DNA of 64,000 bases from Streptomyces sp. Y2F8-2 (lineage in GTDB: Bacteria > Actinomycetota > Actinomycetes > Streptomycetales > Streptomycetaceae). Under the pieces are notes generated by a model. It ran no database searches, was not told the DNA's origin, and saw only the letters and a list, made by a program, of their open reading frames with translations. The stretch's first letter is position 1; every line of letters starts with the position of its first letter. The DNA is taken from assembly GCF_014905555.1 (NCBI RefSeq), contig NZ_BNGS01000013.1:124001-188000 (forward strand), written 5' to 3'. Shown here piece by piece: positions 6,552 through 15,053 of this stretch. The position numbers and the translations under genes were made by a program.

Positions 6552-6586
6552 TATCTCAGTGAGTGAGTATATCGTTCAGTGAGATA
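6552..6586. promoter_or_regulatory. MarR operator candidate
   Basis: TATCTCA (6552-6558) and TGAGATA (6580-6586) are inverted arms; CAGTGAG also occurs twice as a direct repeat 20 bp apart (6557-6563, 6577-6583). The site sits between the divergent MarR and hydrolase starts and is unusually AT-rich for this window. Confidence 0.6.
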
Positions 6587-6619
6587 GCCTCGAATGCCGC
6601 TTCGACCGGGGGAGGTCCC

Positions 6620-7486
6620 ATGTCCGCTGCGCCGCGTTTCCGCAATCCGGAAGCCGAGGAGCGCTTTCTGTCGGCGTACGACGCCGTGCTGGGGAGCTGG
6701 CCGGTCCCGGTCGACTCCGTCGACGTGCCCACCACGTACGGGACGACGCGCGTGAACTCCTGCGGCCCGCACGACGCACCGGCGCTGGTCCTGCTGCCCG
6801 GCGGAGGGGCGACGTCGACGGTCTGGCTGGCCGATGTCGAGAGGCTCAGCGCGCGGTACCGGATCCACGCGGTGGACACCATCGGCCAGGCCGGACGGAG
6901 CATCGCGGACGGCCGCGTGGCGCGCGACACCGGCGATCTGATGGCATGGCTGGACGAGGTGCTGCGCGAGCTGGGGATCGAGCGGGCGGCGTTCTGCGGG
7001 CACTCGTACGGGGCCTGGCTGACCCTCACCTACGCCCTGCACGCACCGCAGCGGGTGAGCGGGGCCGTGCTTCTGGATCCCACGCGCTGCTTCGGCGGAT
7101 ACCGGGCGCAGTACCTGCTGCGGGCCGCGCCGCTGTTCCTGAAGCCGGGCGAGCGGGCGGCGCGCGGGTTGCTGGAGTGGGAGACGGGTGGGACGACGCT
7201 GGACGAGGGGTGGCTGGAAGTGACCGCTCGCGGCACGGCCGGATACGTCCCGAAGATCGTCGATCCTCGCCCGCCCCGCCCGGAACTCCTGCGCCGCTCC
7301 GCAGTTCCGCTGCTGGTGGTGCTGGCAGCCCGCAGCCGCGCGCACGACACCCGCACGATCCGTGAGCGCGTACGGGAACGAGCGCCGCACGCGCGGATCC
7401 ATGTGCTGCCCACAGCGACCCATCACACGCTGCCTCTCGCCCATGCGGAGGAAATCGACCGACTCGTCCTCGACTTCCTCGCCTGA
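6620..7486 (+). CDS. Alpha/beta hydrolase
   Basis: A 288-residue alpha/beta-hydrolase-fold enzyme. The oxyanion loop LLPGGGATSTVW lies near residues 58-69, the nucleophile elbow GHSYG has Ser at about 129, an acidic residue follows strand 7 (VLAARSRAHDTRTI region) and the catalytic His is in TATHHTLPLAHAEEIDRLV near the C-terminus. No signal peptide, so cytoplasmic. The ATG at 6620 has GGGGGAGG 4-9 nt upstream. Its divergent MarR neighbour probably senses the substrate or a related compound. Substrate cannot be told from sequence; esterase or carbon-carbon hydrolase are both possible. Confidence 0.88.
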   Translation: MSAAPRFRNPEAEERFLSAYDAVLGSWPVPVDSVDVPTTYGTTRVNSCGPHDAPALVLLPGGGATSTVWLADVERLSARYRIHAVDTIGQAGRSIADGRVARDTGDLMAWLDEVLRELGIERAAFCGHSYGAWLTLTYALHAPQRVSGAVLLDPTRCFGGYRAQYLLRAAPLFLKPGERAARGLLEWETGGTTLDEGWLEVTARGTAGYVPKIVDPRPPRPELLRRSAVPLLVVLAARSRAHDTRTIRERVRERAPHARIHVLPTATHHTLPLAHAEEIDRLVLDFLA

Positions 7487-7542
7487 GCGCCGTCCCCCTT
7501 CGCCGAGCGACACGGCGACGCGACCCGCTACCGTGACGGGCC

Positions 7543-7998
7543 ATGACGCATCCGCATCTGCCCACCACCGAGTCGGCCGTCACGGCGATACGTGAGATCG
7601 CGCAGGAGTACGGCCTGGCGATGACCGCCACCCACGACATCGGCGCGGACCAGACCTCCCACCGCGCCGCGGCCGGGGCGTTCGCGGTTCTCGACCCGGA
7701 CGGTTCGCTGCCGCACGAGGCGTTCGTCGAGCTGGGAGGCTCACCGGCCGTCACGGTCCAGCTCTTCCCCGACGACGACGCGAAGATCACTGTCGACGAC
7801 GTGGATTTCGAGGACCTCCCCCGGGACGTGGTCCCGGCGTTCCTGCGGTCCGTCTACGGCGGTCTGGCCTATGTGACGGGGCGGTTCTTCCCGCCCGGCC
7901 AGTGGCTGATCGTGCCACTGCCCGGGGACGAGACGTACAAGGAGCTGATCCTGCGCACCTCGCTCACGCCGTGGCTGGCCCGCTCCGTCCGACGCTAG
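7543..7998 (+). CDS. Conserved hypothetical protein
   Basis: A 151-residue acidic soluble protein (PTTESAVTAIREIAQEYGLA at the start, FPDDDAKITVDDVDFEDLPRD in the middle, WLIVPLPGDETYKELI near the end). The alternation of strands and helices looks like a compact alpha/beta domain, but I do not recognise a family or catalytic motif. It follows the hydrolase by 56 nt on the same strand and could be the second gene of that unit; it converges with the next gene (30 nt between stops). Confidence 0.65.
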   Translation: MTHPHLPTTESAVTAIREIAQEYGLAMTATHDIGADQTSHRAAAGAFAVLDPDGSLPHEAFVELGGSPAVTVQLFPDDDAKITVDDVDFEDLPRDVVPAFLRSVYGGLAYVTGRFFPPGQWLIVPLPGDETYKELILRTSLTPWLARSVRR

Positions 7999-8028
7999 TG
8001 CCCCCGCAGGCACCAGAGCCTCCGGCGC

Positions 8029-8586
8029 TCAGTGCTGGCCGCGCTCCGCCTGTTCGCGCAGGAACGTGCTGATCTGGCCGGCCAGGGTCTCGGAGATGCC
8101 GTCGGCGCGGGTGGCCGTGCCCTGCGGGCCGTCCGGGACGGTCATGTCGCCGGACCACAGATACCGGTCCATCCATTCGTCGTCCGCCTTCAGCTGGACC
8201 TGGATGTCCACGAGGCTCAGGGCGGATTCCGGGGCGGCGGCGTACAGGACGGCGGTCGCACGGCGCAGCGGATAGACGTCGAAGCCCTCGATGAAGTGCG
8301 AGTTGCGCCAGTCGAGAAATGCGCTCTCGCCGTCCGGACCGGTCCGCACGTCGAGTTGACCGTCTTCCAGATGGATGCCGACCGGTTCCGCCGACCGGTT
8401 TTCCACGGTCACCCGGAAGCGGAAATAGGTGAGGCCTTCGGCCGAATCGTCACGCCCACGCGGCGGCTCCGCCTTTTCCAGTCCGTGGACACGGACACGC
8501 AGACCGGCATGCTCGTCCCCGCATTCCTGCCAGTCGCCGATCACATGGGGCTCGTGCACGGTCCACCTCTCCACTTCCGCGGCCAT
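8029..8586 (-). CDS. Hypothetical beta-sandwich protein
   Basis: A 185-residue product without signal or membrane segment. The middle part LTYFRFRVTVENRSAEPVGIH, then a strand with LDVRTGPDGESAFLDW, resembles the immunoglobulin-like fold of DUF4352-type domains, where a 'fixed phrase' of N-R-S-x-x-P separates strands. The C-terminus (ISETLAGQISTFLREQAERGQ) is helical. Function unknown; no operon partner. The DUF4352-like reading is only a fold impression. Confidence 0.6.
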   Translation of the reverse strand: MAAEVERWTVHEPHVIGDWQECGDEHAGLRVRVHGLEKAEPPRGRDDSAEGLTYFRFRVTVENRSAEPVGIHLEDGQLDVRTGPDGESAFLDWRNSHFIEGFDVYPLRRATAVLYAAAPESALSLVDIQVQLKADDEWMDRYLWSGDMTVPDGPQGTATRADGISETLAGQISTFLREQAERGQH

Positions 8587-8787
8587 GTTCCTATCCGCGC
8601 ACGCAACAAAGTGTCAAATGCAACCAAGATCGGACGGCCGATGGATTTGCCTGGCTAGATCACCGATCAAGCCGTGCCCAGCATGAATCGCTTCAGGGCC
8701 GTGGGAAAGGCGATCGCGTACGTGTCGCACATCACGTGCACGACAGGCCGGGCACCGGGCCCCCGCGCCGCTGGCACACTGCACGTC

Positions 8788-9288
8788 ATGGCCCCGATCA
8801 CGCCCGCCCGTGCCCTTCTTCTGCTCGTCACCGGGCTGGTCTGTCTGACCACCGCGAGCGGTGCCCTGATCGGCGCCCTCTTCGGTGGCGCGCGGGTCGC
8901 CCTCGTGACCGCGGTGTGCGGGGGCGCGGCGGGCGCACTCGGCGCCCTGGTCTTCCGCCGACGTGCGCTGGCGCACTTCGCCGCGGCCCGGCGGCACGCG
9001 GGAATGCGTGGCTACGCGGAAGGGATCGCGCACGGAGTGCTGGTGCACGTCGCCGCGTACGAGGCCGCGGTCTTCCCCCGAACGGGCCCCCTCGGGGTCA
9101 CCCGCGAGGAGCGTGCCGCGCGGCGCACCCTCGCCTATCGGATGGCGGCCCTGGACGAGGTGCCCCAGCGCGTCCGGGAGGTCGCGGCGGACGCGCTGGC
9201 GGTGCTCGACGCCGCCGACCGCACCCGCGCCGAGGAGGCCCTCGCCCAACTCGCCGCCGTCGTCCGGGAGGAGTACGCCCGCCCGTGA
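8788..9288 (+). CDS. Small membrane protein, hypothetical
   Basis: A 166-residue product with two adjacent transmembrane segments at the N-terminus (ALLLLVTGLVCLTTASGALIG and VALVTAVCGGAAGALGALVF, about residues 9-53) followed by a soluble helical domain with GVTREERAARRTLAYRMAAL. The ATG at 8788 has no Shine-Dalgarno sequence; GGCACACT lies about 7 nt upstream and could be a -10 element of a leaderless transcript, as is common in Streptomyces. No family recognised. Confidence 0.65.
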   Translation: MAPITPARALLLLVTGLVCLTTASGALIGALFGGARVALVTAVCGGAAGALGALVFRRRALAHFAAARRHAGMRGYAEGIAHGVLVHVAAYEAAVFPRTGPLGVTREERAARRTLAYRMAALDEVPQRVREVAADALAVLDAADRTRAEEALAQLAAVVREEYARP

Positions 9289-9622
9289 CCGGGCACACGG
9301 CTCCGGCTGATTTTCGGCCGACCGCACCGCCCGTGAGTCGGTTCGGCGACACACTGCGCAATACGCCGCCGGGGCAATGACAACCCATTGCGGCACGGGA
9401 ATTGCCCCCTGGGCGCTCCGGTTTCGGGCATTCGCGGCAGGGGAGCCGCCCGCCTCCGTGATCCGCACGGTCGGCCGGGGCGGCGTGCGCGCATCCACGT
9501 CCTTCCGAACACGACACGCGCACGATTGAGCAAGGTCATGCCGTGTCGACGTAGCAAGGGTCATGGCAGCATGCAGGGGCGCGGACGGCTCGGACGCGAC
9601 GTACGACCCGGGGGCGCGGACG
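9289..9622. other. Intergenic region before the glycosyltransferase gene
   Basis: No convincing gene. It includes a relatively AT-rich stretch near 9360-9405 and TTGAGC / TAGCAA at 9526 and 9551 that could act as a loose promoter. The in-frame ATG at 9563 just after AGGG is an alternative start for the downstream gene. Confidence 0.4.
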
Positions 9623-11344
9623 ATGACGCACGACCAGCAGCCGTCCGTCACGTCCGACGGCGGCGGTCCCCGGGAACCGGCCGGCACTCCCTCAGGGGCG
9701 GACGCCGCAGGCCCGGGTCGCCGGGCGGCGATGCGGCGGCACCGGCGGCCGCTGCTCGTGCTCGCGGTGTGCGCGCTGCTGGTCCAGATGGCGTTCGCCA
9801 TGACCACCACCGCGGTGCGGCAGACCCCCACCATCGACGAGCCCGTGTACGTCGGCACGGCCGTCGTGTACCTGCGCGAGCACAGTCTGCGCTTCAACCC
9901 GGAGCACCCCCCGCTCGGCAAACTGATCATCGCGACCGGCACGGTCTTCGCACACCCGCACCTCGACCCCGGCTTCCGGGGCGATCAGGGAGAGTTGGGG
10001 CGGCGGCTGCCGTACGCGTCGGGCAACGACCCGTGGCGGGTGATGTTCTGGGCCCGGCTGCCGGTGATGGTGGTGACGCTGCTGTTCGGGCTCGTGGTGT
10101 TCGGTTTCGCCCGCGAACTGACCGGCTGCGTCGGCGGGTTGGCGGCGCTGGCCCTGTACGCGTTCTCGCCCGACCTGATCACGAACGGCTCCCTGGCCAC
10201 CCTGGACGTGCCCGCGGCGGGCTTCGTGGTGACGGCGGCCTGGATGGTGTGGCGGGCGCGGCGGCGGGCGCTGCCGTATCTGCCGCTCGCCGGGGTGGCG
10301 ACCGGGGCGGCCGTGGCCACGAAGATGAGCACGCTGCCCGCGGTGCCGGTGCTGCTGGTGCTGGCCGGGTGGTCGTACTGGCAGGCACAGGGCGCCGGCG
10401 TGGCCCGTTCGCGGCGTGCGGCGCGTGCCGGGGCGGCAGCCGTCGGGGTCGCGCTGGTACTCGTGGCCGTCGTGTGGGCCGTCTATCTCGTCGTCGATCC
10501 CCGGCTGCGGTGGACGACCCCCGCGCACACGCCCGCGGTGCACGGTCCGGGCGCCCTGCTCGTCCACGCGCTGCCGTTCCCGGAGCCGTACCGCGACGGG
10601 ATGCGGATCCAGTTCGGGTTCGAGAGCGCGCAGTGGCGCGGCTATCTGTTCGGCCGGCTCTACACCGGCAACCGGTGGTACTACCTGCCGGCCGCGCTGC
10701 TGGTGAAGACGCCGCTCGGCATGCTGGCGCTGTGGCTCGGCGGGGCGGTGGCCATGGCGGTGGTGCCCCGGCTGCGCCCGGCCGTCCCGTATGTGCTGCT
10801 CGTGCCGGGGGTGCTGCTGGCCGCGGCCATGCAGGGCTCACGCGACCTCGGGGTGCGTTACGCGATCTTCGTTCCGGTGTTCCTGGCCGTCGCGGCGGGC
10901 TGTGTGCTCGCGCTGCGGCGGCGGTGGGTGTACGCGGTGACGGCGGCCCTGGTCGCGTTCGTGGCGGTCAGTTCGGTGCGGACGTACCCGTACTATCTGC
11001 CGTACTCCAACGAGGCGTTCGGCGGGCCGAAGAAGACGTATCTCAGGCTGCACGACTCGAACGTCGACTGGGGTCAGGACCTCGGACGGCTGGCGGACCG
11101 GCTGCGCGAGCGGTACCCGGACGAGAAGAGCGTCTGGCTCGTCTACAAGGGCAGCGGTGTGCCCTCCTGGTACGGCGTCCACGGGCGCGACCCGCTGAAG
11201 GTGCCTCCGAACCGGGTGCACGGGCTGCTCGTCGTCTCCGACACGTCGATCGTCAAGGCCGATGCCCGGCTGAAGCAGCTGCTCCGCGGCAGCAGGGCGA
11301 TCGACGACGTCGGTCACTCCATCACGATCTTCCGGCGGCCCTGA
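9623..11344 (+). CDS. PMT/ArnT-like membrane glycosyltransferase (GT39/GT83 type)
   Basis: A 573-residue integral membrane protein with many hydrophobic segments. After the first span comes TIDEPVYVGTAVVYLREHSL and FNPEHPPLGKLIIATG, matching the first extracytoplasmic loop of protein O-mannosyltransferase/ArnT-like GT-C enzymes, where an acidic residue (Asp/Glu in DEP) is catalytic. The enzyme would transfer a sugar from a polyprenyl-phosphate donor outside the membrane; the donor and acceptor cannot be told. The C-terminal part (WGQDLGRLADRL, VWLVYKGSGVPSWYGV) is soluble, as in other actinobacterial members. ATG at 9623 is chosen over 9563; the extra 20 residues are not distinctive. No operon partner. 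Confidence 0.8.
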   Translation: MTHDQQPSVTSDGGGPREPAGTPSGADAAGPGRRAAMRRHRRPLLVLAVCALLVQMAFAMTTTAVRQTPTIDEPVYVGTAVVYLREHSLRFNPEHPPLGKLIIATGTVFAHPHLDPGFRGDQGELGRRLPYASGNDPWRVMFWARLPVMVVTLLFGLVVFGFARELTGCVGGLAALALYAFSPDLITNGSLATLDVPAAGFVVTAAWMVWRARRRALPYLPLAGVATGAAVATKMSTLPAVPVLLVLAGWSYWQAQGAGVARSRRAARAGAAAVGVALVLVAVVWAVYLVVDPRLRWTTPAHTPAVHGPGALLVHALPFPEPYRDGMRIQFGFESAQWRGYLFGRLYTGNRWYYLPAALLVKTPLGMLALWLGGAVAMAVVPRLRPAVPYVLLVPGVLLAAAMQGSRDLGVRYAIFVPVFLAVAAGCVLALRRRWVYAVTAALVAFVAVSSVRTYPYYLPYSNEAFGGPKKTYLRLHDSNVDWGQDLGRLADRLRERYPDEKSVWLVYKGSGVPSWYGVHGRDPLKVPPNRVHGLLVVSDTSIVKADARLKQLLRGSRAIDDVGHSITIFRRP

Positions 11345-11474
11345 AGCCTCTCGTCCGGACGACGAAAGACCCTGGGCCCTTACAGCCGACCCGATCCGAA
11401 CAGCGGGGCCCCGTTCGGGGGAAATCGCACGGCCGGGACGCGTGAGGGTGTGCGGCGGTGTCCACAACTGACCC

Positions 11475-12446
11475 GTGAGACTGCCGCTGATCGCCCCCAT
11501 GCTCGCCTGCCCCGGCACTCTGCCGCCCGCCGGGCAGGACGCACAGTGGGCGTACGAGACGAAACAGGACGGCCAGCGGGTGGTCGTCTATCTGCCCGGC
11601 GACGGCAGCCTCGAGCTGCGGGCCCGCTCGGGCGAGGTGATCACCGGCGCGTACCCCGAACTGCGGCCGCTGGGCGGCGTCCTGGGCGCCACGGCCGCCG
11701 TGCTGGACGGCGAGGTGGTGGCGCTCGACGAGCGGGGGCGCGGTGACTTCCAGCGACTGCAGTCCCGGATGGGCCTCGCCCACTCCCCCGTGCTGGCGGC
11801 GCGCCGCGCGGCGCAGATCCCGGTGCACCTGGTGCTGTTCGACGTCATGTTCCTGCGCGGCGAGCGCCTTCTGGCGCTCGCCTACGCCCGACGGCGCCAG
11901 CTGCTGGAGGGGCTGGCGCTGGCCGGTGCGTACTGGTCGACGCCGGGCGCGATCGTCGGCCACGGGGCGCGGGCGCTGGAGGCGACCCGGGAGGCGGGTC
12001 TGGAGGGGCTGGTGTGCAAGCGGCTCGACTCGGTCTACGAGCCGGGGGTGCGGTCCCGTGCCTGGATCAAGATCCGCAATGTGCGAGCCGTCGATGTGAT
12101 CGTCGGCGGCTGGCTGCCCGGCCAGGGACGGCTGCGGGGACTGCCCGGGGCGCTGCTGGTGGGGCAGCGGGCCGAGGCCGGACGGCTGCGCTACGTCGGG
12201 CGGGTGGGCACCGGCTGGAGCGAGGGCGAGCGGGCCGAACTCGCCCGGCTGCTGGAGGCGGTGAAGACCTCGCGGTGTCCGTTCGAGCGGGATCCGCGGG
12301 TGGCGGGGGCCCGCTGGGTCCTGCCGAGACTCGTCGGCGAGGTCCGCTACAGCACACGCACCCGGTCGGGGCTGCTCCGACAGGCCTCATGGCTGCGGCT
12401 GCGCCCGGACCTGGCGCCGGAGGACGCGGCGGCCGACCTGCCCTGA
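11475..12446 (+). CDS. ATP-dependent DNA ligase, LigC/LigD-ligase type
   Basis: A 323-residue two-domain ligase. Motif I is ETKQDGQR with the adenylated lysine at about 30 (K-x-DG). A DGEVVALD motif III, GLEGLVCKR motif IV and WIKIR motif V follow in order; the C-terminal OB-fold part contains YVGRVGTGWS. It seals nicks using ATP, in contrast to the housekeeping NAD-dependent LigA. The GTG start at 11475 fits the family N-terminus (LPLIAPMLA). No Ku, polymerase or nuclease domain is next to it, so a standalone repair role (base excision or sporulation-associated repair) is possible. Confidence 0.9.
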   Translation: MRLPLIAPMLACPGTLPPAGQDAQWAYETKQDGQRVVVYLPGDGSLELRARSGEVITGAYPELRPLGGVLGATAAVLDGEVVALDERGRGDFQRLQSRMGLAHSPVLAARRAAQIPVHLVLFDVMFLRGERLLALAYARRRQLLEGLALAGAYWSTPGAIVGHGARALEATREAGLEGLVCKRLDSVYEPGVRSRAWIKIRNVRAVDVIVGGWLPGQGRLRGLPGALLVGQRAEAGRLRYVGRVGTGWSEGERAELARLLEAVKTSRCPFERDPRVAGARWVLPRLVGEVRYSTRTRSGLLRQASWLRLRPDLAPEDAAADLP

Positions 12447-12478
12447 CGGGACCTGCGGCGAGGTGGTCGGCGTCCGGC

Positions 12479-12868
12479 TCACACGTGGCCGGGGCCGCCG
12501 CTGCCGAAGCCGCCGCTGGAACCCGGCAGCCAGCGCTTGCGGTGCTGATCGCCGCACCGCCTGGAGGCCGCGTGGTGGAGCTGGTAGGGCATGAGCCGGT
12601 CGCTCTCCTGTCCAGCGATCGGCATCTCCTCGGGCTCCCGGACCTCGCGCTCCTCCAGGACCGGTCCGCCGTCGGGCAGGTGTGGGTGCTCCTCGGGGCG
12701 GGGCGGTGCGGGTTCCCGGTCGCGGACGGACATGCCGAGCCGGACCGCCCAGATCAGCGCTCCGGCGACGATCACGCCCACGAGGATGAAGAACACGCTG
12801 AGCGTCCACTGGGAAGCGACGCGGTCATCGCGAGCAGCAGCCTGTATTGCAAAGCCCACCGTATTCAT
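12479..12868 (-). CDS. DUF6479-like small membrane protein
   Basis: A 129-residue protein with one transmembrane segment (TLSVFFILVGVIVAGALIWA, about residues 22-41) preceded by a short polar N-terminus and followed by a cytoplasmic Pro/Glu/Arg tail. Streptomyces genomes have several such proteins, which I recall as DUF6479; function unknown. The Gly-rich end (GSSGGFGSGGPGHV) is low complexity. It converges with the ligase gene (33 nt apart) and stands alone. Confidence 0.65.
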   Translation of the reverse strand: MNTVGFAIQAAARDDRVASQWTLSVFFILVGVIVAGALIWAVRLGMSVRDREPAPPRPEEHPHLPDGGPVLEEREVREPEEMPIAGQESDRLMPYQLHHAASRRCGDQHRKRWLPGSSGGFGSGGPGHV

Positions 12869-12977
12869 ATGTTGACGATACCCCGGGCGAAGGGAATGCG
12901 CGCGGAGAGTATTTCCTGGTCAACCTGTAAATCACTGTGCAATTACCGGTGACGTGTATGGGGCGCGGATTTCGGAT

Positions 12978-14306
12978 TCAGATCCGGTACGTGCGCAGTG
13001 CGGGCGTCGCCAGGGCCAGGACCAGGGTCGCCACGATGACCAGCAGGCCGCCGCCCGCGATGGCGGCGCGAGCGCCGAGGACCGAGCCGGCGGTGCCGTG
13101 GAGCGCGTCGGCGAGGCGTGGTCCGCCCGCCACGACGACCGTGAACACGCCCTGCATCCGGCCGCGCATCTCGTCGGTGGCCGCCGACAGCAGGATCGCG
13201 CCGCGGAAGACCATGGAGACCATGTCGGCCACGCCGGCGAGCGCCAGGAACGCGACGGCCACCCAGAGGTTCGTGGTCAGGCCGAGGCCGGTGATGGCCG
13301 CGCCCCAGCCGATCACCGCTGCGATCACCATGAGGCCGTGGCGGCGGGCGCGGGAGAACGTGCCGGACAGCAGGCCGCCGAGCACCGCTCCGATGGGGAT
13401 GGCGGCGAACAGCAGGCCGAGCGCCAGGCCCTCCCCGTAGGGCGCGAACGTCTGCGCGGCGAGCTGTGGGAACAGGGCGCGGGGCATGCCGAGCACCATG
13501 GCGATGATGTCGGCGAGGAAGGACAACAGCAGCACCTTGTGGAGGGAGATGTAGCGGAAGCCCTCGGCGATCGCCTGCCAGCCCGCCCGGCTGTTCGCCG
13601 CGGCCGCCTGGGGCGGCAGGGCGGGGAGCCGGACGACCGCCCACACCGTGACGCACAGGGCGAGGGCGTCGATCAGGTACAGCTCGGACAGGCCGATCAC
13701 GGGGATCAGTGCGCCGGCGAGGAGGGGTCCGGCCACCAGGCCGGTCTGCATGACGGTGGAGCCGAGGGCGTTGGCCGCGGGGAGTTCATCCGCCGGGACG
13801 AGACGGGCGATGGAAGCGTTGCGAGCCGGGGAGTTGAGGCCGAAGAAGGCCTGCTGGAGGGCGAGCAGCACCATCAGGACGACGACCGATCGCAGGCCGG
13901 TGGCGGCCTGCACCCAGAAGAGCACTGAGGTGACGGCGAGGCCGGAGTTGGTGATCAGCAGCAGCCTGCGGCGGTCCATGCTGTCGGCGATGGCGCCGCC
14001 CCACAGTGCGAAGAGCGCGAGCGGCAGCAGGCCGACGAGGCTCGCGTACCCCACCCACGCCGACGAGCCCGTGATGTCGTAGATCTGCTTGGGCACGGCG
14101 ACAGCGGTGAGCTGGCTGCCGACCGCCGTGACGATCGTCGAGGACCACAGGCGGCGGTAGGCGGGGCGGCGCAGCGGGCGGGTGTCCATCGCCCAGCGCC
14201 GCCAGCCGCGAGCCATGGCCTGTGCCCGTTGCGGGCCCTCGTGCGGGGCCGCTCCGCTGTCGGTCGTGCTCTCGTTCGTGTCCACGGGCTTCCTTGCCTC
14301 GTACAC
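12978..14306 (-). CDS. MFS transporter, EntS-like exporter family
   Basis: Up to 442 residues with about twelve hydrophobic segments. Family marks: RPLRRPAYRRLWSSTIVTAVG at the start of the first span and the loop GGAIADSMDRRRLLLITN, the MFS motif A between spans 2 and 3. Such MFS_3/EntS-type proteins export small molecules such as siderophores or drugs. The GTG at 14306 follows GGGAATT weakly; a GTG at 14285 (VDTNEST) is an equally good start. Nothing nearby shows the substrate. Confidence 0.85.
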   Translation of the reverse strand: MYEARKPVDTNESTTDSGAAPHEGPQRAQAMARGWRRWAMDTRPLRRPAYRRLWSSTIVTAVGSQLTAVAVPKQIYDITGSSAWVGYASLVGLLPLALFALWGGAIADSMDRRRLLLITNSGLAVTSVLFWVQAATGLRSVVVLMVLLALQQAFFGLNSPARNASIARLVPADELPAANALGSTVMQTGLVAGPLLAGALIPVIGLSELYLIDALALCVTVWAVVRLPALPPQAAAANSRAGWQAIAEGFRYISLHKVLLLSFLADIIAMVLGMPRALFPQLAAQTFAPYGEGLALGLLFAAIPIGAVLGGLLSGTFSRARRHGLMVIAAVIGWGAAITGLGLTTNLWVAVAFLALAGVADMVSMVFRGAILLSAATDEMRGRMQGVFTVVVAGGPRLADALHGTAGSVLGARAAIAGGGLLVIVATLVLALATPALRTYRI

Positions 14307-14411
14307 GTTTCAATTCCCGGTTCACTATCACCGATCCGCGCGACGGACGGACACCCGGGTCGCTCCTGCCGCCTGCTCCTGCGGCCTCGGCGGGCGGGGA
14401 ACGGCCGCGCC

Positions 14412-14684
14412 TCAGGCGCCGGCGACGAGCATGCCGCCGGTCGCGATCATCGTCGCCGCCACCAGGCCGTCCAGGACGCGCCAGGGGGACGGGCGGGACA
14501 GGAGGCGGGCGAGCAGCCGGGCGCCGACGCCGAGCGAGGCGAACCAGCACAGGCGGGCCAGGGCCGCGCCGAGACCGAAGGTCCAGCGCGGCGCGCCGTG
14601 GTCGGCCGCGATGGAACCGAGCAGAAAGACGGTGTCGAGGTAGATGTGCGGATTGAGCCAGGTCATCGCCAGGCAGGTGAGGAC
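14412..14684 (-). pseudogene. LysE/ArgO-type exporter, C-terminal remnant
   Basis: From 14684 leftward the frame reads VLTCLAMTWLNPHIYLDTVF, the characteristic middle of LysE/ArgO-family amino acid exporters (LTWLNPHVYLD), and continues for about 90 residues with two or three hydrophobic segments to a stop at 14412. An in-frame TGA lies a few codons upstream and the first ~110 residues of the family are absent from the neighbouring DNA. It is therefore a 5'-truncated pseudogene. The DNA just upstream carries a 17-bp inverted repeat, perhaps of the element that removed the front half. Confidence 0.75.
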
Positions 14685-15053
14685 CGCACGCCTCCTTCAG
14701 TGGAAGCTGGACTCGCCCGCGCCGGCGGCCGCGGCCGAGGAGGCGCTGGGCCAGGGCCTGGCTTTCGGATCAGGTCGGCCGTGAGGAACGGACCTTTTCG
14801 GCCCAGCCGAGCGGGGTCTGGTGCGTGCAGCTGCGAGGCGGAGGAGGCTGTGACATCAGCCGCTACCGCGGCGGGTGACGCGATGGGGCCCCCGGGCGAG
14901 CGTGTTCGAGCGTGGGGAGTCGGCGAGTGACGACAACGCCGCTGAGGTGCCCCCGCGCCGTCAAGGCAGTGGGGGAGTGCTTGCCAGGGCCCGCGACGCC
15001 GAGCTGATCCGAAAGACAGTCCCTACGGGCTGACGCGTCGGGCAGCAGCCCCG
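14685..15053. other. Scrambled intergenic region with inverted repeats
   Basis: No intact gene. CTTTCGGATCAGGTCGG at 14762-14778 and its near-perfect inverse at 14999-15015 (16 of 17) bracket about 220 bp; a CCCCC/GGGGG palindrome sits at 14946-14980. The bracketed DNA encodes nothing recognisable. This looks like the remains of a small non-autonomous element next to the LysE remnant. Confidence 0.5.
14762..15015. mobile_element. Possible MITE-like element remnant
   Basis: The 17-nt ends are inverted with one mismatch, and the right end continues into GACAGTCCCTACGGG, which resembles insertion sequence termini I associate with Streptomyces IS elements. No transposase frame and no clear target-site duplication were found, so the call is tentative. 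Confidence 0.35.

Noticed and set aside
11322..11963. Leftward frame overlapping the ligase gene
   Set aside because: The rightward ligase has motifs I and III-V in order; the antisense frame has none.
14746..15015. Intact insertion sequence
   Set aside because: Inverted ends are present but no transposase frame or clear target duplication; kept only as possible small-element remnant.
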